This document shows, one piece after another, positions 6,816 through 15,150 of a DNA stretch of 22,984 bases. Source of the stretch: a virus; the IMG/VR virus record IMGVR_UViG_3300013286_000060, positions 1-22,984 of that record; one strand, written 5' to 3'. Position 1 is the stretch's first letter. Every line of letters starts with the position of its first letter. The translations under genes and the position numbers were made by a program. The notes below the pieces were generated by a model that was not told the origin of the DNA, did no database searches, and saw only the letters and a program-made list of their open reading frames with translations.

Positions 6816-9800
6816 TTAAGCCTGTGCCTCTGTCCAAGAGATACGAGCAGATACCTGTGAGGCGGCGGAACCGATATTGGTAGCCTGAATAACGATAACA
6901 TCCGGGCCATTAGGGAAACCAGGGGTAGATGGGTTACCATTTCCGGACATATAGGAGTTTCCGATATCTTTAGCGCCAATAAGTGAGTAGATTGAGGAGT
7001 TGTAGTTTGACGCACCACCACCGTTTTCGGTAAAGAATGAGAAGATTGAATCACCACCAGTAATGATACCTGTAGCAGCAGCAATGTTTCCTTGTCCTGA
7101 ACCTGAATTATCAAAATAAAGAACCTGAGCCAAAGAAGACTGCCCTACAGCGTCTCGGGTCCAGTCGTTAGGAAGTCCTGTAAATCCTGAGGTAGGGATA
7201 AAGCTATAGCTACCGGTAGCGGTACCTGTTAAAGTGGAGCTAAGGCTTACCAAGTTACCCTGAATGTTGGTGATGTATGTTCCTGCTTGAATACCTGAAC
7301 CAGTTACAAACATACCAATACCAAGACCGGTTACACCCGCGATGTTGATAGTACCCGTGTCGTTAACAGTAAAGAAAGCGTTACCTGAAGTTCCTGATAC
7401 CGATGAACGGCTTACGGCTAACGATGCGGCCGAGTAATTGCTGTAAGCAAGGTATGAAGGGTTTAGGATAACGTCAATACGGTATGAACCGTTTGTCTGA
7501 ACTCCAATAGACTGAAGGTTTAACGCCATGCGGTTAATAAGTTCACGAATACCAAAGTTTCTAGCGATTGCGTTGTCCACAGAAGGTGCTGGGCGAATAG
7601 CTAGAAGTGGACGAGTAATACCGGCGTTAATGGTCTGGTACTTAGTCATACCTCCTGTAAAGATTGGAAGTAAGTCTGTTTGGAAACCTCCATCCATAAC
7701 CACTGAGGATCCCCAGTGTTGGATGATAGGCGCACAAGTTTGGGTCATAGGCTGAAGAGCTACCTGGGCAGAACCACCAACGCCTGTAATAGATGAGTCT
7801 GGGGTAAAGATAACAGAAGTATTTGTTCCAGCTTTAAATGAAAAAGGCTGATCTGGATAAATTAAAGTAATAGATTGTCTACGTCCTGTAAGTGTAATTG
7901 GGTACCCAAGCGCTGCCGAGTTATACGCACCAATACTGCTGTATTGAGCAAGTTCAATATTAGTATCATCTTTAATTGATATGTAGCCTGAAGGTGGCCA
8001 GTTGGTTACGTTGTCTGCATAAATTAATAAATCATTTGGGTTTAACTGAGAACCGCTGGTGCCTGCTGGTCCCGCAGTCATGCGAGAGAAAGTAATTGGC
8101 GCGTTATCTACTTCGTAACGAGCGGGCAAGTTACCGGACTTCTGGTAAGCCAACTGGTTAACGTTAGAGTTAACAATACGATGGATATAAATAATTGTAC
8201 CGCGTGGCCCACGAACACCAAAACGAATTGTTCCAGCACCGTACCATGAGTAATCAATGTAGATCATCTGCATTTTTTTAACATCTATTGAGTATCCAGA
8301 AGGACCGGTACCGTCACATTTATCAATATTCCAAGAAGACTGTGCGTACTGGATATTTTGAGTTACTGTTGCGCGTTGACCTGCAGAAGTAAGTCCTTTA
8401 AAAGCAGGGGCAACATAAAGCTGAGTATCTGAAGAAATAGCTGTAATAAGGTAAGAAGACCCCTTAATAACAATCTTGTTACCAACAGTAAGTTGCTTAC
8501 GGAACTGAGTTCCTGTACCTGTTACTAGTGGTGAGTTTTGTGTTAAGTTAACGCGGCCAGATAAGACTTTTTCTGAGTGGCGGCGATTAACTGCAAGTAT
8601 TGCGCCGTTGTATGAAAAGTAAAAACCGTTCTGCTCATCAAACATTCCTGCACGAGTTTCTGCGCCAACCCAAGCTGAACAATGGGCGTAAGAACTCTGC
8701 CCATTTGGGGTAAGGTCAATTGTAGGAAGGTTTTGTGTAAGGGTAACGTTGTACGTAAATACGTTTGAGTTTAAAACAGAAGCTACTACAAAAGTACCGT
8801 TATAAGGATTGTATTGAGCAGTATTATTTACCTGAATATTTTCCATAAATACGGTAGCGCCAGGCTGCATACCGTGGTCTTCCATAGTAGTAACTGTTAC
8901 TACTGCGGTCTGACCTAAAACACCGGTACTTGCAGAAATAGCGTCAAGGTTAAATGTTGGTGTTAACTTTGCTCCAGTAGAAAACTGCATACCCTTACCT
9001 GCTTGGTAACGGAAATAACGACGAGTTTGACGAATAGTTTGAAGTCCGGGAACGTTGTTGTATGTAGTGATGGCAACACCGGCATCATATGGTCGGTGAA
9101 TTACGTATCCATCTGATTTAGCAATAATACGACCTGTTCCACCTGCGTTAGAAACAGACGGTAAGTATCTAGTTGCTAAAAATACAAGCTGATTCATATT
9201 AGGAACTGTGTGGATAATAAAATCTCCATCAAAGCTGTTTGTACCAGCAATAGTGAGAGATTGCCCTGGAAGCATACCGTGTGGGTATTTAAATGTTAAA
9301 GTAATGTTTGAGGGAGAAGCTCCGTCTGTAGAAACTGTCCAAGTTGAGTCTAAAGTGTTTGGTACGTTTGCAATCGACCCAAGACCAGCATAGTTACCGC
9401 CAGGAATATGGGAACCGTCATAAACGTCTCCACCATAAACTGTACTAAGGCCCTGATAGATCTGTTCACCAAGTACAACGCCGCGTGCGCGGTATGTAAA
9501 TTGAAATACGTTTGGTGCGGAAGTAATAAGAAAAGTTCCTTCTACACGATAATTTAAAGTTTCTTGAACGTTTACAATGTTACCTAAAACAAAACCGTGT
9601 GGAAGAGATGAGGTTACTGTAATCAAAGAACGTGGGGAGTCTCCATCACCTGAGATAGAAGTTGCTGTGATAGCGTTACCGCCATTAGGCTTAGGAAAAT
9701 ATGATGGGTAATTATTTACAAGGAAAACTGTTTCCCATTTAGACGGTTGAATTGAGTATTCAAAGTCGGTATCAATCAAAGATTGTGGAGTTGATACGCG

Positions 9801-10136
9801 CTGCTTTTGAGCCGCATCAGTAAATGTTTCTTCAGGGGTAAATGTTTGAGAAAACTCATCAATATAGATTTGAATTTTATCTGTAGAAAGATTGGTTGTT
9901 CCAGAAAATGAAGAAGGGTTTAAAACAATCTGTGTATTAATAAGGCCATCTCCAACATCAATTCTAGTTACAGAAGTTAAAGTTTTTGTTGGATCTGAAA
10001 AGTTGTAATAAATTATTCCGCGGGTTGTATTTGTAATGAGCATTATACGCTCTTGAGGAACCCATCGACGAATTGTTAGGGTGTAGGTGTTTGGGTTGAA
10101 TGAGTAATCCAACTCCAATAATACGTTTCTTGACAC
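6816..10136 (-). CDS. Large multidomain tail protein (1106 residues)
   Basis: The start is GTG at 10136, with AGGA a few bases upstream. The N-terminal ~130 residues (SRNVLLELDYSFN through QSLIDTDFEYS) and the central block around 601-680 resemble large structural proteins of environmental tailed phages. The central block has SWNIDKCDGTGPSGYSIDV, IYIDYSWYGAGTIRFGVRG and NLPARYEV. The order D-GTG-x-SG, then an IDxxW-x-GxGxxRFG strand, then LPxRYE is characteristic there. Three His-Gly-F/M modules occur at about 172-216, 279-321 and 411-463. One copy of the beta module shared with the other fibres sits at about 911-981. No lytic or protease motif is visible. It is likely a tail hub, baseplate or shaft component; the exact role is not determined. 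Confidence 0.88.
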   Translation of the reverse strand: MSRNVLLELDYSFNPNTYTLTIRRWVPQERIMLITNTTRGIIYYNFSDPTKTLTSVTRIDVGDGLINTQIVLNPSSFSGTTNLSTDKIQIYIDEFSQTFTPEETFTDAAQKQRVSTPQSLIDTDFEYSIQPSKWETVFLVNNYPSYFPKPNGGNAITATSISGDGDSPRSLITVTSSLPHGFVLGNIVNVQETLNYRVEGTFLITSAPNVFQFTYRARGVVLGEQIYQGLSTVYGGDVYDGSHIPGGNYAGLGSIANVPNTLDSTWTVSTDGASPSNITLTFKYPHGMLPGQSLTIAGTNSFDGDFIIHTVPNMNQLVFLATRYLPSVSNAGGTGRIIAKSDGYVIHRPYDAGVAITTYNNVPGLQTIRQTRRYFRYQAGKGMQFSTGAKLTPTFNLDAISASTGVLGQTAVVTVTTMEDHGMQPGATVFMENIQVNNTAQYNPYNGTFVVASVLNSNVFTYNVTLTQNLPTIDLTPNGQSSYAHCSAWVGAETRAGMFDEQNGFYFSYNGAILAVNRRHSEKVLSGRVNLTQNSPLVTGTGTQFRKQLTVGNKIVIKGSSYLITAISSDTQLYVAPAFKGLTSAGQRATVTQNIQYAQSSWNIDKCDGTGPSGYSIDVKKMQMIYIDYSWYGAGTIRFGVRGPRGTIIYIHRIVNSNVNQLAYQKSGNLPARYEVDNAPITFSRMTAGPAGTSGSQLNPNDLLIYADNVTNWPPSGYISIKDDTNIELAQYSSIGAYNSAALGYPITLTGRRQSITLIYPDQPFSFKAGTNTSVIFTPDSSITGVGGSAQVALQPMTQTCAPIIQHWGSSVVMDGGFQTDLLPIFTGGMTKYQTINAGITRPLLAIRPAPSVDNAIARNFGIRELINRMALNLQSIGVQTNGSYRIDVILNPSYLAYSNYSAASLAVSRSSVSGTSGNAFFTVNDTGTINIAGVTGLGIGMFVTGSGIQAGTYITNIQGNLVSLSSTLTGTATGSYSFIPTSGFTGLPNDWTRDAVGQSSLAQVLYFDNSGSGQGNIAAATGIITGGDSIFSFFTENGGGASNYNSSIYSLIGAKDIGNSYMSGNGNPSTPGFPNGPDVIVIQATNIGSAASQVSARISWTEAQA
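7194..7406 (-). repeat. Beta module copy 1 (in the 1106-residue tail protein)
   Basis: This encodes about residues 911-981: SSVSGTSGNAFFTVNDTG, then GVTGLGIGMFVTGSG, IQAGTYITNIQGNLVSLS, a Thr/Gly turn and SYSFIP. It matches the copies in the 285- and 1247-residue proteins in length, strand order and turn residues. Confidence 0.68.
8748..8906 (-). repeat. His-Gly module, third copy in the 1106-residue protein
   Basis: This encodes about residues 411-463, from AVVTVTTMEDHGMQPG to NGTFVVASVLNSNVFTYN. It shares V-x-V-T-x-x-x-x-HG-[FM]-x-x-G, then N-G-T-F, then a strand ending F-x-Y, with the other two copies. Confidence 0.65.
9174..9302 (-). repeat. His-Gly module, second copy in the 1106-residue protein
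   Basis: This encodes about residues 279-321: TLTFKYPHGMLPGQSLTIAG, SFDGDFIIHTVP and NQLVFLA. It has the same order as the first and third copies. Confidence 0.62.
9489..9623 (-). repeat. His-Gly module, first copy in the 1106-residue protein
   Basis: This encodes about residues 172-216: LITVTSSLPHGFVLGNIVNV, YRVEGTFLITSAP and NVFQFTYRA. It is the clearest copy of the pattern also seen at the right edge of the window. Confidence 0.65.
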
Positions 10137-10148
10137 TTAACGTCCTTC

Positions 10149-10553
10149 CTAGATTAACGTAATCGGTGAAATAGTAGTTTGAGCAACAGTTGATGTTAGG
10201 AACTGCTTGTTGAAATAAAAGTTAGTTCCAAGAAACGCATCATCAATTACTTTTCTGTTTAGATTTGAATCACCGGGAGTTCCAGCAGGGCCTGTGGCTC
10301 CAACTGAACCCGTAGCTCCTGTAGCGCCTGTAGCTCCAGTTGTTGATGTTCCAGTTGCTCCAGTTGCTCCTGTAGCTCCTGTAGCTCCAGCTGTACCTGA
10401 AGCATATGATAGCGCATTCCAACCGGAAGTGCCGTTACCAATCTTAAATTTGTTTGTGTCGGATTCTAGCCCAAGCTCACCGGATGCAAGAATTGTGTTA
10501 GCTGCGGTCCATTGAGAGGCTGTACCACGTCTAAACTGAAATTGAACTGCCAT
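10149..10553 (-). CDS. Short tail protein: Mtd-N-like domain plus collagen-like linker
   Basis: This protein has 134 residues. Residues 1-52 read [19 protein letters not shown], then ILASGELGLESDTNKFKIGN, then a GWNALSYA strand. This closely follows the N-terminal domain known from the major tropism determinant (Mtd) and many fibres: RRGTaxxW, LaxGExGxExDTxxxKiGdG, Wxx-L-xY. Residues about 53-95 are Gly-Ala-Thr collagen-like triplets. The last 40 residues are a short beta/amphipathic tail. It is much shorter than typical receptor-binding proteins with this domain, so it may be an adaptor or attachment peg. The start overlaps the stop of the 606-residue collagen-like gene as TGATG. The role in adsorption is inferred. 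Confidence 0.88.
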   Translation of the reverse strand: MAVQFQFRRGTASQWTAANTILASGELGLESDTNKFKIGNGTSGWNALSYASGTAGATGATGATGATGTSTTGATGATGATGSVGATGPAGTPGDSNLNRKVIDDAFLGTNFYFNKQFLTSTVAQTTISPITLI

Positions 10554-12373
10554 CAGCTAACTCCTCCAAGATCTACTGCTGTGATTCCACCATAAGTACT
10601 AGTTGGAGATCCGCCGTCTAAGTTGACAATACTATACCCTTGAGCACCAGTTGCGCCGGTTGAACCCGTCGCTCCTGTTGGGCCCGCAACAGTAGAGTTT
10701 GCTCCAGTCGCACCTGTTGAGCCAGTTGAGCCAGTTGCGCCTGCATTACCTGTTGGTCCCGCAATAGTTGATGCCGCACCAGTTGGTCCAGTAGAACCTG
10801 TGCTACCTGTTGGTCCTGCAACAGTGGATGCTGCTCCGGTAGAGCCTGTTGCACCTGTTGCACCTGTTGCACCTGTTGGTCCAACAATTTTTCCAACATT
10901 TTGCCAAGTAGAGCCATTCCAAACATAAAGATTACCATCAGCTGAAACTATGTATGCATTGTTAACGCTGTTACCTACTGCAGGTAAGTTTCCAACTGTT
11001 GCAACAGTTCCAATAAAATTAATACTTATTCCCTGTGAACCAGTGGCTCCTGTTGCACCCGTAGAACCTGTTGGACCAGTGCCACCTTGTGGACCAGCAA
11101 CAGTTGAATTTGCACCTGTTGGACCAGTTGGGCCCGCAATATTAGACGCCGCTCCAGTTGCACCTGTGGCTCCAGTAGAACCTGTTGCACCTGTATAACC
11201 AGTTGGCCCCGTTGGTCCGGTAGCACCTGTTGGTCCAGGAGTAGTTGATACGGCTCCAGTAGAACCTGTAGGTCCAGTAATACTTTGTCCGGTTGCGCCT
11301 GTAGATCCAGTAGATCCGGTTGGTCCTGTAATTCCTTGTGGGCCAGTAGGACCAACGATAGAGCCTACGTTATCCCAAGTAGCGCCTTCCCAAACATAAA
11401 GATCTCTACCAATAATGTATGCATCATTTATTGTTTGACCTGTTATATTTTGAAGAGAACCTACCGTTGACAGCATTCCTCGGTATTTAATTGAAATACC
11501 TTGGGGACCAGTTGGGCCCGCACTACCTGTAGGCCCAACAACCGTGCTGGCAGCACCTGTTGCTCCTGTAGGTCCGGCCACACCTGTTGGTCCAATTTGA
11601 CCTTGCCCACCAGTGGCACCTGTAGGTCCAGTATTTCCTTGTAAACCTTGCGTTCCTTGTGATCCAGTTGGGCCAGTTGCACCCCAAGGACCTTGTGGAC
11701 CAGTTACGCCTTGTGGGCCAGTATCGCCCTTAGAGCCTGTAGGCCCCGTATTTCCTTGTGGTCCAGATACACCTGTAGCTCCCGAAGGTCCCGTTGCTCC
11801 TTGAATTCCTTGCCCACCCGTAGGTCCGGAGGGACCGGTAACACCTTGTAAACCTGTTGTACCAGTAGACCCCGTAGGACCGGCAGGACCTTGAGTACCT
11901 GTTGCTCCAAGTGGTCCAATAGCACCAGTAGCACCAGTAGAGCCCGTAGCGCCTGCTGAACCAGTATCACCTTTAGCTCCGGTAGAACCTGTTGGTCCTT
12001 GTTGACCTGTAGCACCAGTTGCACCCTGCGAACCAGTAGGTCCGGCAACAGTAGAGGCGGCTCCCGTTGGTCCAGTAGCGCCAATGTTTCCTTGAATACC
12101 TGTTGGACCAGTGTTACCTGTAGGACCAGCATTACCTTGCGGACCTGTTGCTCCAGAAGGACCTGTAGAACCTGTGCTGCCTGTAGCTCCAGTTGCACCA
12201 ACACCGGTAGGGCCAGTAGCTCCGCGAGTACCTGTGGGTCCTGTGGGGCCTAAAGGACCTTGAGGTCCAGTAGGACCTGTGGCCCCACTAGAGTTATTTA
12301 TTCCAAGAAGATAGACTGCGGGATCATTACTTGCATCATCCGGCATTCCTATAAGATTTGGTGTATTTGGCAT
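10553..12373 (-). CDS. Collagen-like tail fibre protein (606 residues)
   Basis: After a short N-terminal segment (1-28), residues 29-578 are Gly-x-y triplets dominated by GPTG, GATG and GSTG. They are interrupted by two related globular inserts at about 292-339 and 448-496, each with GISI, a NDAYI/NNAYI strand, LYVWxGxTWxNVG and IVGPTG. The collagen parts are also broken eight times by short inserts of the type GAASTVAG. The C-terminus (579-606) reads [16 protein letters not shown], then AVDLGG, a known ending of phage collagen-like fibres. By family knowledge such proteins form long trimeric stalks; here that is inferred. The start overlaps the upstream stop as TAATG. The 9-base periodicity makes long spurious open frames on both strands. 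Confidence 0.93.
   Translation of the reverse strand: MPNTPNLIGMPDDASNDPAVYLLGINNSSGATGPTGPQGPLGPTGPTGTRGATGPTGVGATGATGSTGSTGPSGATGPQGNAGPTGNTGPTGIQGNIGATGPTGAASTVAGPTGSQGATGATGQQGPTGSTGAKGDTGSAGATGSTGATGAIGPLGATGTQGPAGPTGSTGTTGLQGVTGPSGPTGGQGIQGATGPSGATGVSGPQGNTGPTGSKGDTGPQGVTGPQGPWGATGPTGSQGTQGLQGNTGPTGATGGQGQIGPTGVAGPTGATGAASTVVGPTGSAGPTGPQGISIKYRGMLSTVGSLQNITGQTINDAYIIGRDLYVWEGATWDNVGSIVGPTGPQGITGPTGSTGSTGATGQSITGPTGSTGAVSTTPGPTGATGPTGPTGYTGATGSTGATGATGAASNIAGPTGPTGANSTVAGPQGGTGPTGSTGATGATGSQGISINFIGTVATVGNLPAVGNSVNNAYIVSADGNLYVWNGSTWQNVGKIVGPTGATGATGATGSTGAASTVAGPTGSTGSTGPTGAASTIAGPTGNAGATGSTGSTGATGANSTVAGPTGATGSTGATGAQGYSIVNLDGGSPTSTYGGITAVDLGGVS
10845..10879. repeat. Perfect 9-base tandem repeat in the collagen-like gene
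   Basis: On the plus strand CCTGTTGCA occurs three times in a row (10845-10871), followed by a partial fourth unit, CCTGTTGG. The unit encodes a Gly-Ala-Thr triplet on the minus strand, so unit gain or loss would keep the reading frame. Confidence 0.85.
10886..11032 (-). repeat. Globular insert B of the collagen-like fibre
   Basis: This encodes about residues 448-496: [43 protein letters not shown]. It aligns along its whole length with insert A at 11357-11500. Confidence 0.8.
11357..11500 (-). repeat. Globular insert A of the collagen-like fibre
   Basis: This encodes about residues 292-339: [41 protein letters not shown]. It is the paralogue of insert B in the same protein. The LYVWxGxTWxNVG core is conserved. 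Confidence 0.8.
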
Positions 12374-13461
12374 TAATATCCTTGGGGAATAGTTATTTGT
12401 GCTCTTGTAAAGAACTTGCCCGCAACAAAGGTCTTAACTTTTTGGTTCGTATTGTTAGTAAGTTGTAAGTCCCAATAAGCGGTATGTGGTAATCCTGTAG
12501 TAACTGAGCCTGCCAAGTATAACGTTAGGGTGTCTAGGATACCTCCCGTAACGGATGCAGACTTTGTAATTGTAAAGTTACCAAGTAATAGTGGACCTAC
12601 TTGATTTCCAGGCACTTGTGGATATAAACGCAATTGCGCTGCTGGAGTATAAGTAGTGAGGTCAACATCAAACTTAAAGGTTGCGTAAAAATCATCTCCG
12701 GCCATAACAAAAAGATCTTTAGGCTCTGCTGGTCCTGGAGGTGTTGTATCACCATAAGTAGGCATAGGAAGGTATACACGAACCGGAATAGAACCGTCAT
12801 CAATTTCTTGAGGGCGATAAACAGGCACATAACGATTAGTACGTCGACTAATTCTACGTAGGGTCTGCACTTCAATTCTAAACATGCCAACACCAAGCAT
12901 TGAGCAGAGCTCTTTATATTGTTCTTTTCTGCTTTGTACCGTTTCCATTAGCTGGCGATAACGTTCGGATCGAGGAATACTTACACCATCGGGGGAAATA
13001 ATATCAATGTCAAATGCCGCATCTGTGGCAAGGGTGTATAGGGCCATAGAAACAGCAAGAACTACCAGAGGATATTCCTCTACAAATGGCATACTAGCTA
13101 AAATATATAAGCTTCCATTGCTATCTGTGGATGTATGGGCATGCTCATAAAAAGCTTGACTAACGTAATATTGAATTTCAGTGTCTGTAAAGTACCTATA
13201 TGCAACGCCGGACACGGTGATAACGGCATTGTTAGGTGGAATACTGGTTAACTCAAATAGACCATTAACTTCCTCTACAGAAGTTGTTGAAGACTGGTCA
13301 GAACCATTTACAGTAACTCTTAGGCTTCTTCCATTTACCGGGGCATAGGAAAGTTGAAATCTTTTAGTAACCCCATCACCGGTAAATGTTTCGGTAAATG
13401 ATTTTCCTAAGTCGCCGATCTCAGCTCTAAGCCGGTTAGAAAGAACTTGAATCGTTGCCAC
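12373..13461 (-). CDS. Putative neck or tail-adaptor protein with BppU-like C-terminal domain
   Basis: This protein has 362 residues. Residues 22-88 form a beta segment typical of phage tail proteins ([36 protein letters not shown]). Residues 91-200 are mainly helical and charged ([19 protein letters not shown], then [20 protein letters not shown]), a layout found in head-tail connector proteins. Residues about 249-357 have a [19 protein letters not shown] start and an [10 protein letters not shown][13 protein letters not shown] end, resembling the immunoglobulin-like domain at the N-terminus of BppU-type baseplate proteins. I therefore infer a link between the head and the fibres. It follows the terminator after the head genes and starts the tail block, so it may have its own promoter, though none is clear. 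Confidence 0.85.
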   Translation of the reverse strand: MATIQVLSNRLRAEIGDLGKSFTETFTGDGVTKRFQLSYAPVNGRSLRVTVNGSDQSSTTSVEEVNGLFELTSIPPNNAVITVSGVAYRYFTDTEIQYYVSQAFYEHAHTSTDSNGSLYILASMPFVEEYPLVVLAVSMALYTLATDAAFDIDIISPDGVSIPRSERYRQLMETVQSRKEQYKELCSMLGVGMFRIEVQTLRRISRRTNRYVPVYRPQEIDDGSIPVRVYLPMPTYGDTTPPGPAEPKDLFVMAGDDFYATFKFDVDLTTYTPAAQLRLYPQVPGNQVGPLLLGNFTITKSASVTGGILDTLTLYLAGSVTTGLPHTAYWDLQLTNNTNQKVKTFVAGKFFTRAQITIPQGY

Positions 13462-13520
13462 TAAATCCTCCAGATAGCTATGGGCTTATCATCCTGCAAT
13501 AGCGCAAGATAGTCTGCCTA

Positions 13521-13567
13521 AATTAAAGGGCCCAACCCCGACAAGAGGGCAGTCGTCGGAGTTGGGC
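13521..13567 (-). terminator. Hairpin terminator after the head genes
   Basis: GCCCAACCCCGAC (13530-13542) pairs with GTCGGAGTTGGGC (13555-13567), with one mismatch in 13 and a 12-base loop. On the minus strand the stem is followed by CCTTTAATTT, a modest T-rich tract. It lies 19 bases after the stop of the 121-residue gene and ahead of the tail block. Confidence 0.7.
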
Positions 13568-13586
13568 GATCTAGATGTGCAGCAGG

Positions 13587-13952
13587 TTATAGACGTTCGT
13601 ACAAATATCCCTTTTCCTGCAAATGTGCTGCTACGTGCTTTGCAACTTTGTACTTCTGTCCGGCTTTAAAGGAAAAATGATTTCCCGCGCCGATTGTTAC
13701 GAAATCTAGGTCTTCTGCAACACGGATGATAGCGGTGTCTCCTGCAAGATCTACTCCCAGGTCCTCTACTTCATCAATCACTGTTGCTTTGCCCTCAACG
13801 GTTAAGTCAAGAACTTCTGTGTCTAGTTTTGCCTGTGCTTCCATAGAAGCCATTGACATTTCTGAGGCGCGTTTTTGAATTTCTTCTACGTTAGCTTTAA
13901 TTTGCTCTTCGCGTTGACGGCCTGTTACATCTGTTACTTTTGCTTTTGCCAC
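13587..13952 (-). CDS. Small head-associated protein of unknown function
   Basis: This protein has 121 residues and follows directly after the capsid gene, with an AAGGAGAAT-type ribosome site before its ATG. The N-terminal 50 residues are charged and predicted to be helical (RQREEQIKANVEEIQKRASE). The C-terminal half is a compact alpha/beta domain (TAIIRVAEDLDFVTIGAG, then FSFKAGQKYKVAKHVAAHLQ, then KGYLYERL). Small proteins with this kind of C-terminal domain are often encoded just after phage capsid genes and may be head-completion or decoration proteins. I do not recognise a named family, so the role is inferred from position. Confidence 0.85.
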   Translation of the reverse strand: MAKAKVTDVTGRQREEQIKANVEEIQKRASEMSMASMEAQAKLDTEVLDLTVEGKATVIDEVEDLGVDLAGDTAIIRVAEDLDFVTIGAGNHFSFKAGQKYKVAKHVAAHLQEKGYLYERL

Positions 13953-13982
13953 GATTATTATTCTCCTTGGATTGTTTGTGTT

Positions 13983-14012
13983 GGGAGGCTGGGTTTTAAA
14001 GTCCAGCCTCCC
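13983..14012 (-). terminator. Perfect 10-bp hairpin after the capsid gene
   Basis: GGGAGGCTGG (13983-13992) pairs perfectly with CCAGCCTCCC (14003-14012) around a 10-base loop. It begins 11 bases after the capsid stop on the minus strand. No T-tract follows on that strand (AACACAAACAATCC), so it may be a weak or partial terminator, or a stem that stabilises the 3' end of capsid mRNA. Confidence 0.5.
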
Positions 14013-14022
14013 CTTACTTAAA

Positions 14023-15099
14023 TTAGTTGGTTTCTGCGATCAATACAGACTGGTCAGTAATAAGACCAAGACCGTAGATAGCGTACCATGCAAGCGCATG
14101 CTCACGACCAAAGTCAAGAATACCGCCATCGCGGAGCTCGACTGGAAGAGAGATAGCGTGACCAAATGCGTTATCGCCAATAAAGATAGCTGAGTAACGA
14201 TCCTTGTTACCATCACCAGTCTTTGTGACAGGAGATGTGTATCCTCCGCCAGTTGGGTAAACGATTGATGATGTAGCTACATTAGTATCTGTGGTGTAGC
14301 CTGAACCAGCACCGTTAGTTACCTTCTGTACTTGTGTTGTTTCAATGAATACTGTGTCGTATAGACGACCAATTTCACCGAGCATAAAGTTACCTGGAGC
14401 TGCGTACTTTGTAACTTCGATGAATTCTGCGTTGTCACGAAGACGACGAGACTGGTGGGGGTGAACAAAAGCAACATAGGTCTCACCTAGGCGAGGAATG
14501 TTCTTGGTTGCTAGTGTCTCAACTGCATCCTTAACGGTTGCTGTTGTTAGGTATGAAGAACCTGTAAGTGATGCACGAGATGTTGCTGCAGTTCCGTTGT
14601 CGTACCATGAGTTAGTTCCTGATACACCTGTACGGTCATAACCGTAAAGGACAGAAGAAGCTGCCATAAGTGTGTCGCGAGCCTGACCGTCAAGGTAAAG
14701 GGCCATGTTACGTCCAAGAAGACGTGAAGCTGATGCCATAACGTCATCGAATGATGCGTTAAGTAGGAGCTCTGATACTGCAATTGCGTATCCGTGCTCA
14801 GCAACAGTGATTGAGAACTGCTGTGCTGTCAATGCGTTTGTTGACATACGGACACCTTCAACGAGTGAAGATGCAAATCCGAGGTTGTTATAACGCATGA
14901 AGTTGATCTGTAGACCAGGTGCAACTCCTAGTTCTGTCTTCTTAACAGCGAACTGTTCGAAGCGTAGAATTGGCATTGACTGGAATAGAATTTCCTTAGA
15001 CCAGATGGTCTGAATTGCTTGTGTAAGCTGGCTGTTAGCGCCAGAATACGCTGTTGGGGCAGCGGCTAGATTGCCGGTACCTGTTACGGCTGATGCCAT
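14023..15099 (-). CDS. Major capsid protein, N4-gp56-like family
   Basis: This protein has 358 residues, normal for the family. It begins MASAVTGTGN, with no signal peptide. An N-terminal arm (TQAIQTIWSKEILFQSMP, then LRFEQFAVKK) is followed by a conserved loop region. The central motif TYVAFVHPHQSRRLRDNAEF (residues about 208-226) precedes NFMLGEIGRLYDTVFIETT, the pattern of the N4-gp56 type of HK97-fold capsid proteins. The C-terminus contains YSAIFIGDNAFGHAI and a REHALAWYAIYGLGL strand. It lies directly downstream of the scaffold gene and has a strong AAGGAG ribosome site, consistent with very high expression. A perfect hairpin follows the stop. The role is to form the icosahedral head shell; the family assignment is by motif recognition. 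Confidence 0.92.
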   Translation of the reverse strand: MASAVTGTGNLAAAPTAYSGANSQLTQAIQTIWSKEILFQSMPILRFEQFAVKKTELGVAPGLQINFMRYNNLGFASSLVEGVRMSTNALTAQQFSITVAEHGYAIAVSELLLNASFDDVMASASRLLGRNMALYLDGQARDTLMAASSVLYGYDRTGVSGTNSWYDNGTAATSRASLTGSSYLTTATVKDAVETLATKNIPRLGETYVAFVHPHQSRRLRDNAEFIEVTKYAAPGNFMLGEIGRLYDTVFIETTQVQKVTNGAGSGYTTDTNVATSSIVYPTGGGYTSPVTKTGDGNKDRYSAIFIGDNAFGHAISLPVELRDGGILDFGREHALAWYAIYGLGLITDQSVLIAETN

Positions 15100-15150
15100 G
15101 TCGGTTTTACTCCTTAGTTAATTAATTAATTGAAGTTGAATTGCTTTTTA

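Noticed and set aside
10149-10553. A diversity-generating retroelement, suggested by the Mtd-like domain
   Set aside because: No reverse transcriptase gene and no template/variable repeat pair are seen in the window, and the C-terminus lacks a C-type-lectin variable region.
11704-12204. Long Leu/Val/Gln-rich frames in other frames of the collagen-like gene, and Pro/Val-rich frames on the plus strand
   Set aside because: The 9-base periodic repeats lack stop codons in several frames, so long spurious frames are expected. The protein sequences are only repeat shadows.
10285-12290. A possible CRISPR or other regular DNA array
   Set aside because: The repeats are short in-frame collagen triplets without unique spacers of constant length. 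They are coding.
15113-15131. TTAATTAATTAATT run before the capsid gene as an origin or attachment site
   Set aside because: It is a short A/T run in a ribosome-binding leader, with no iterons, no integrase nearby and no matching repeat.
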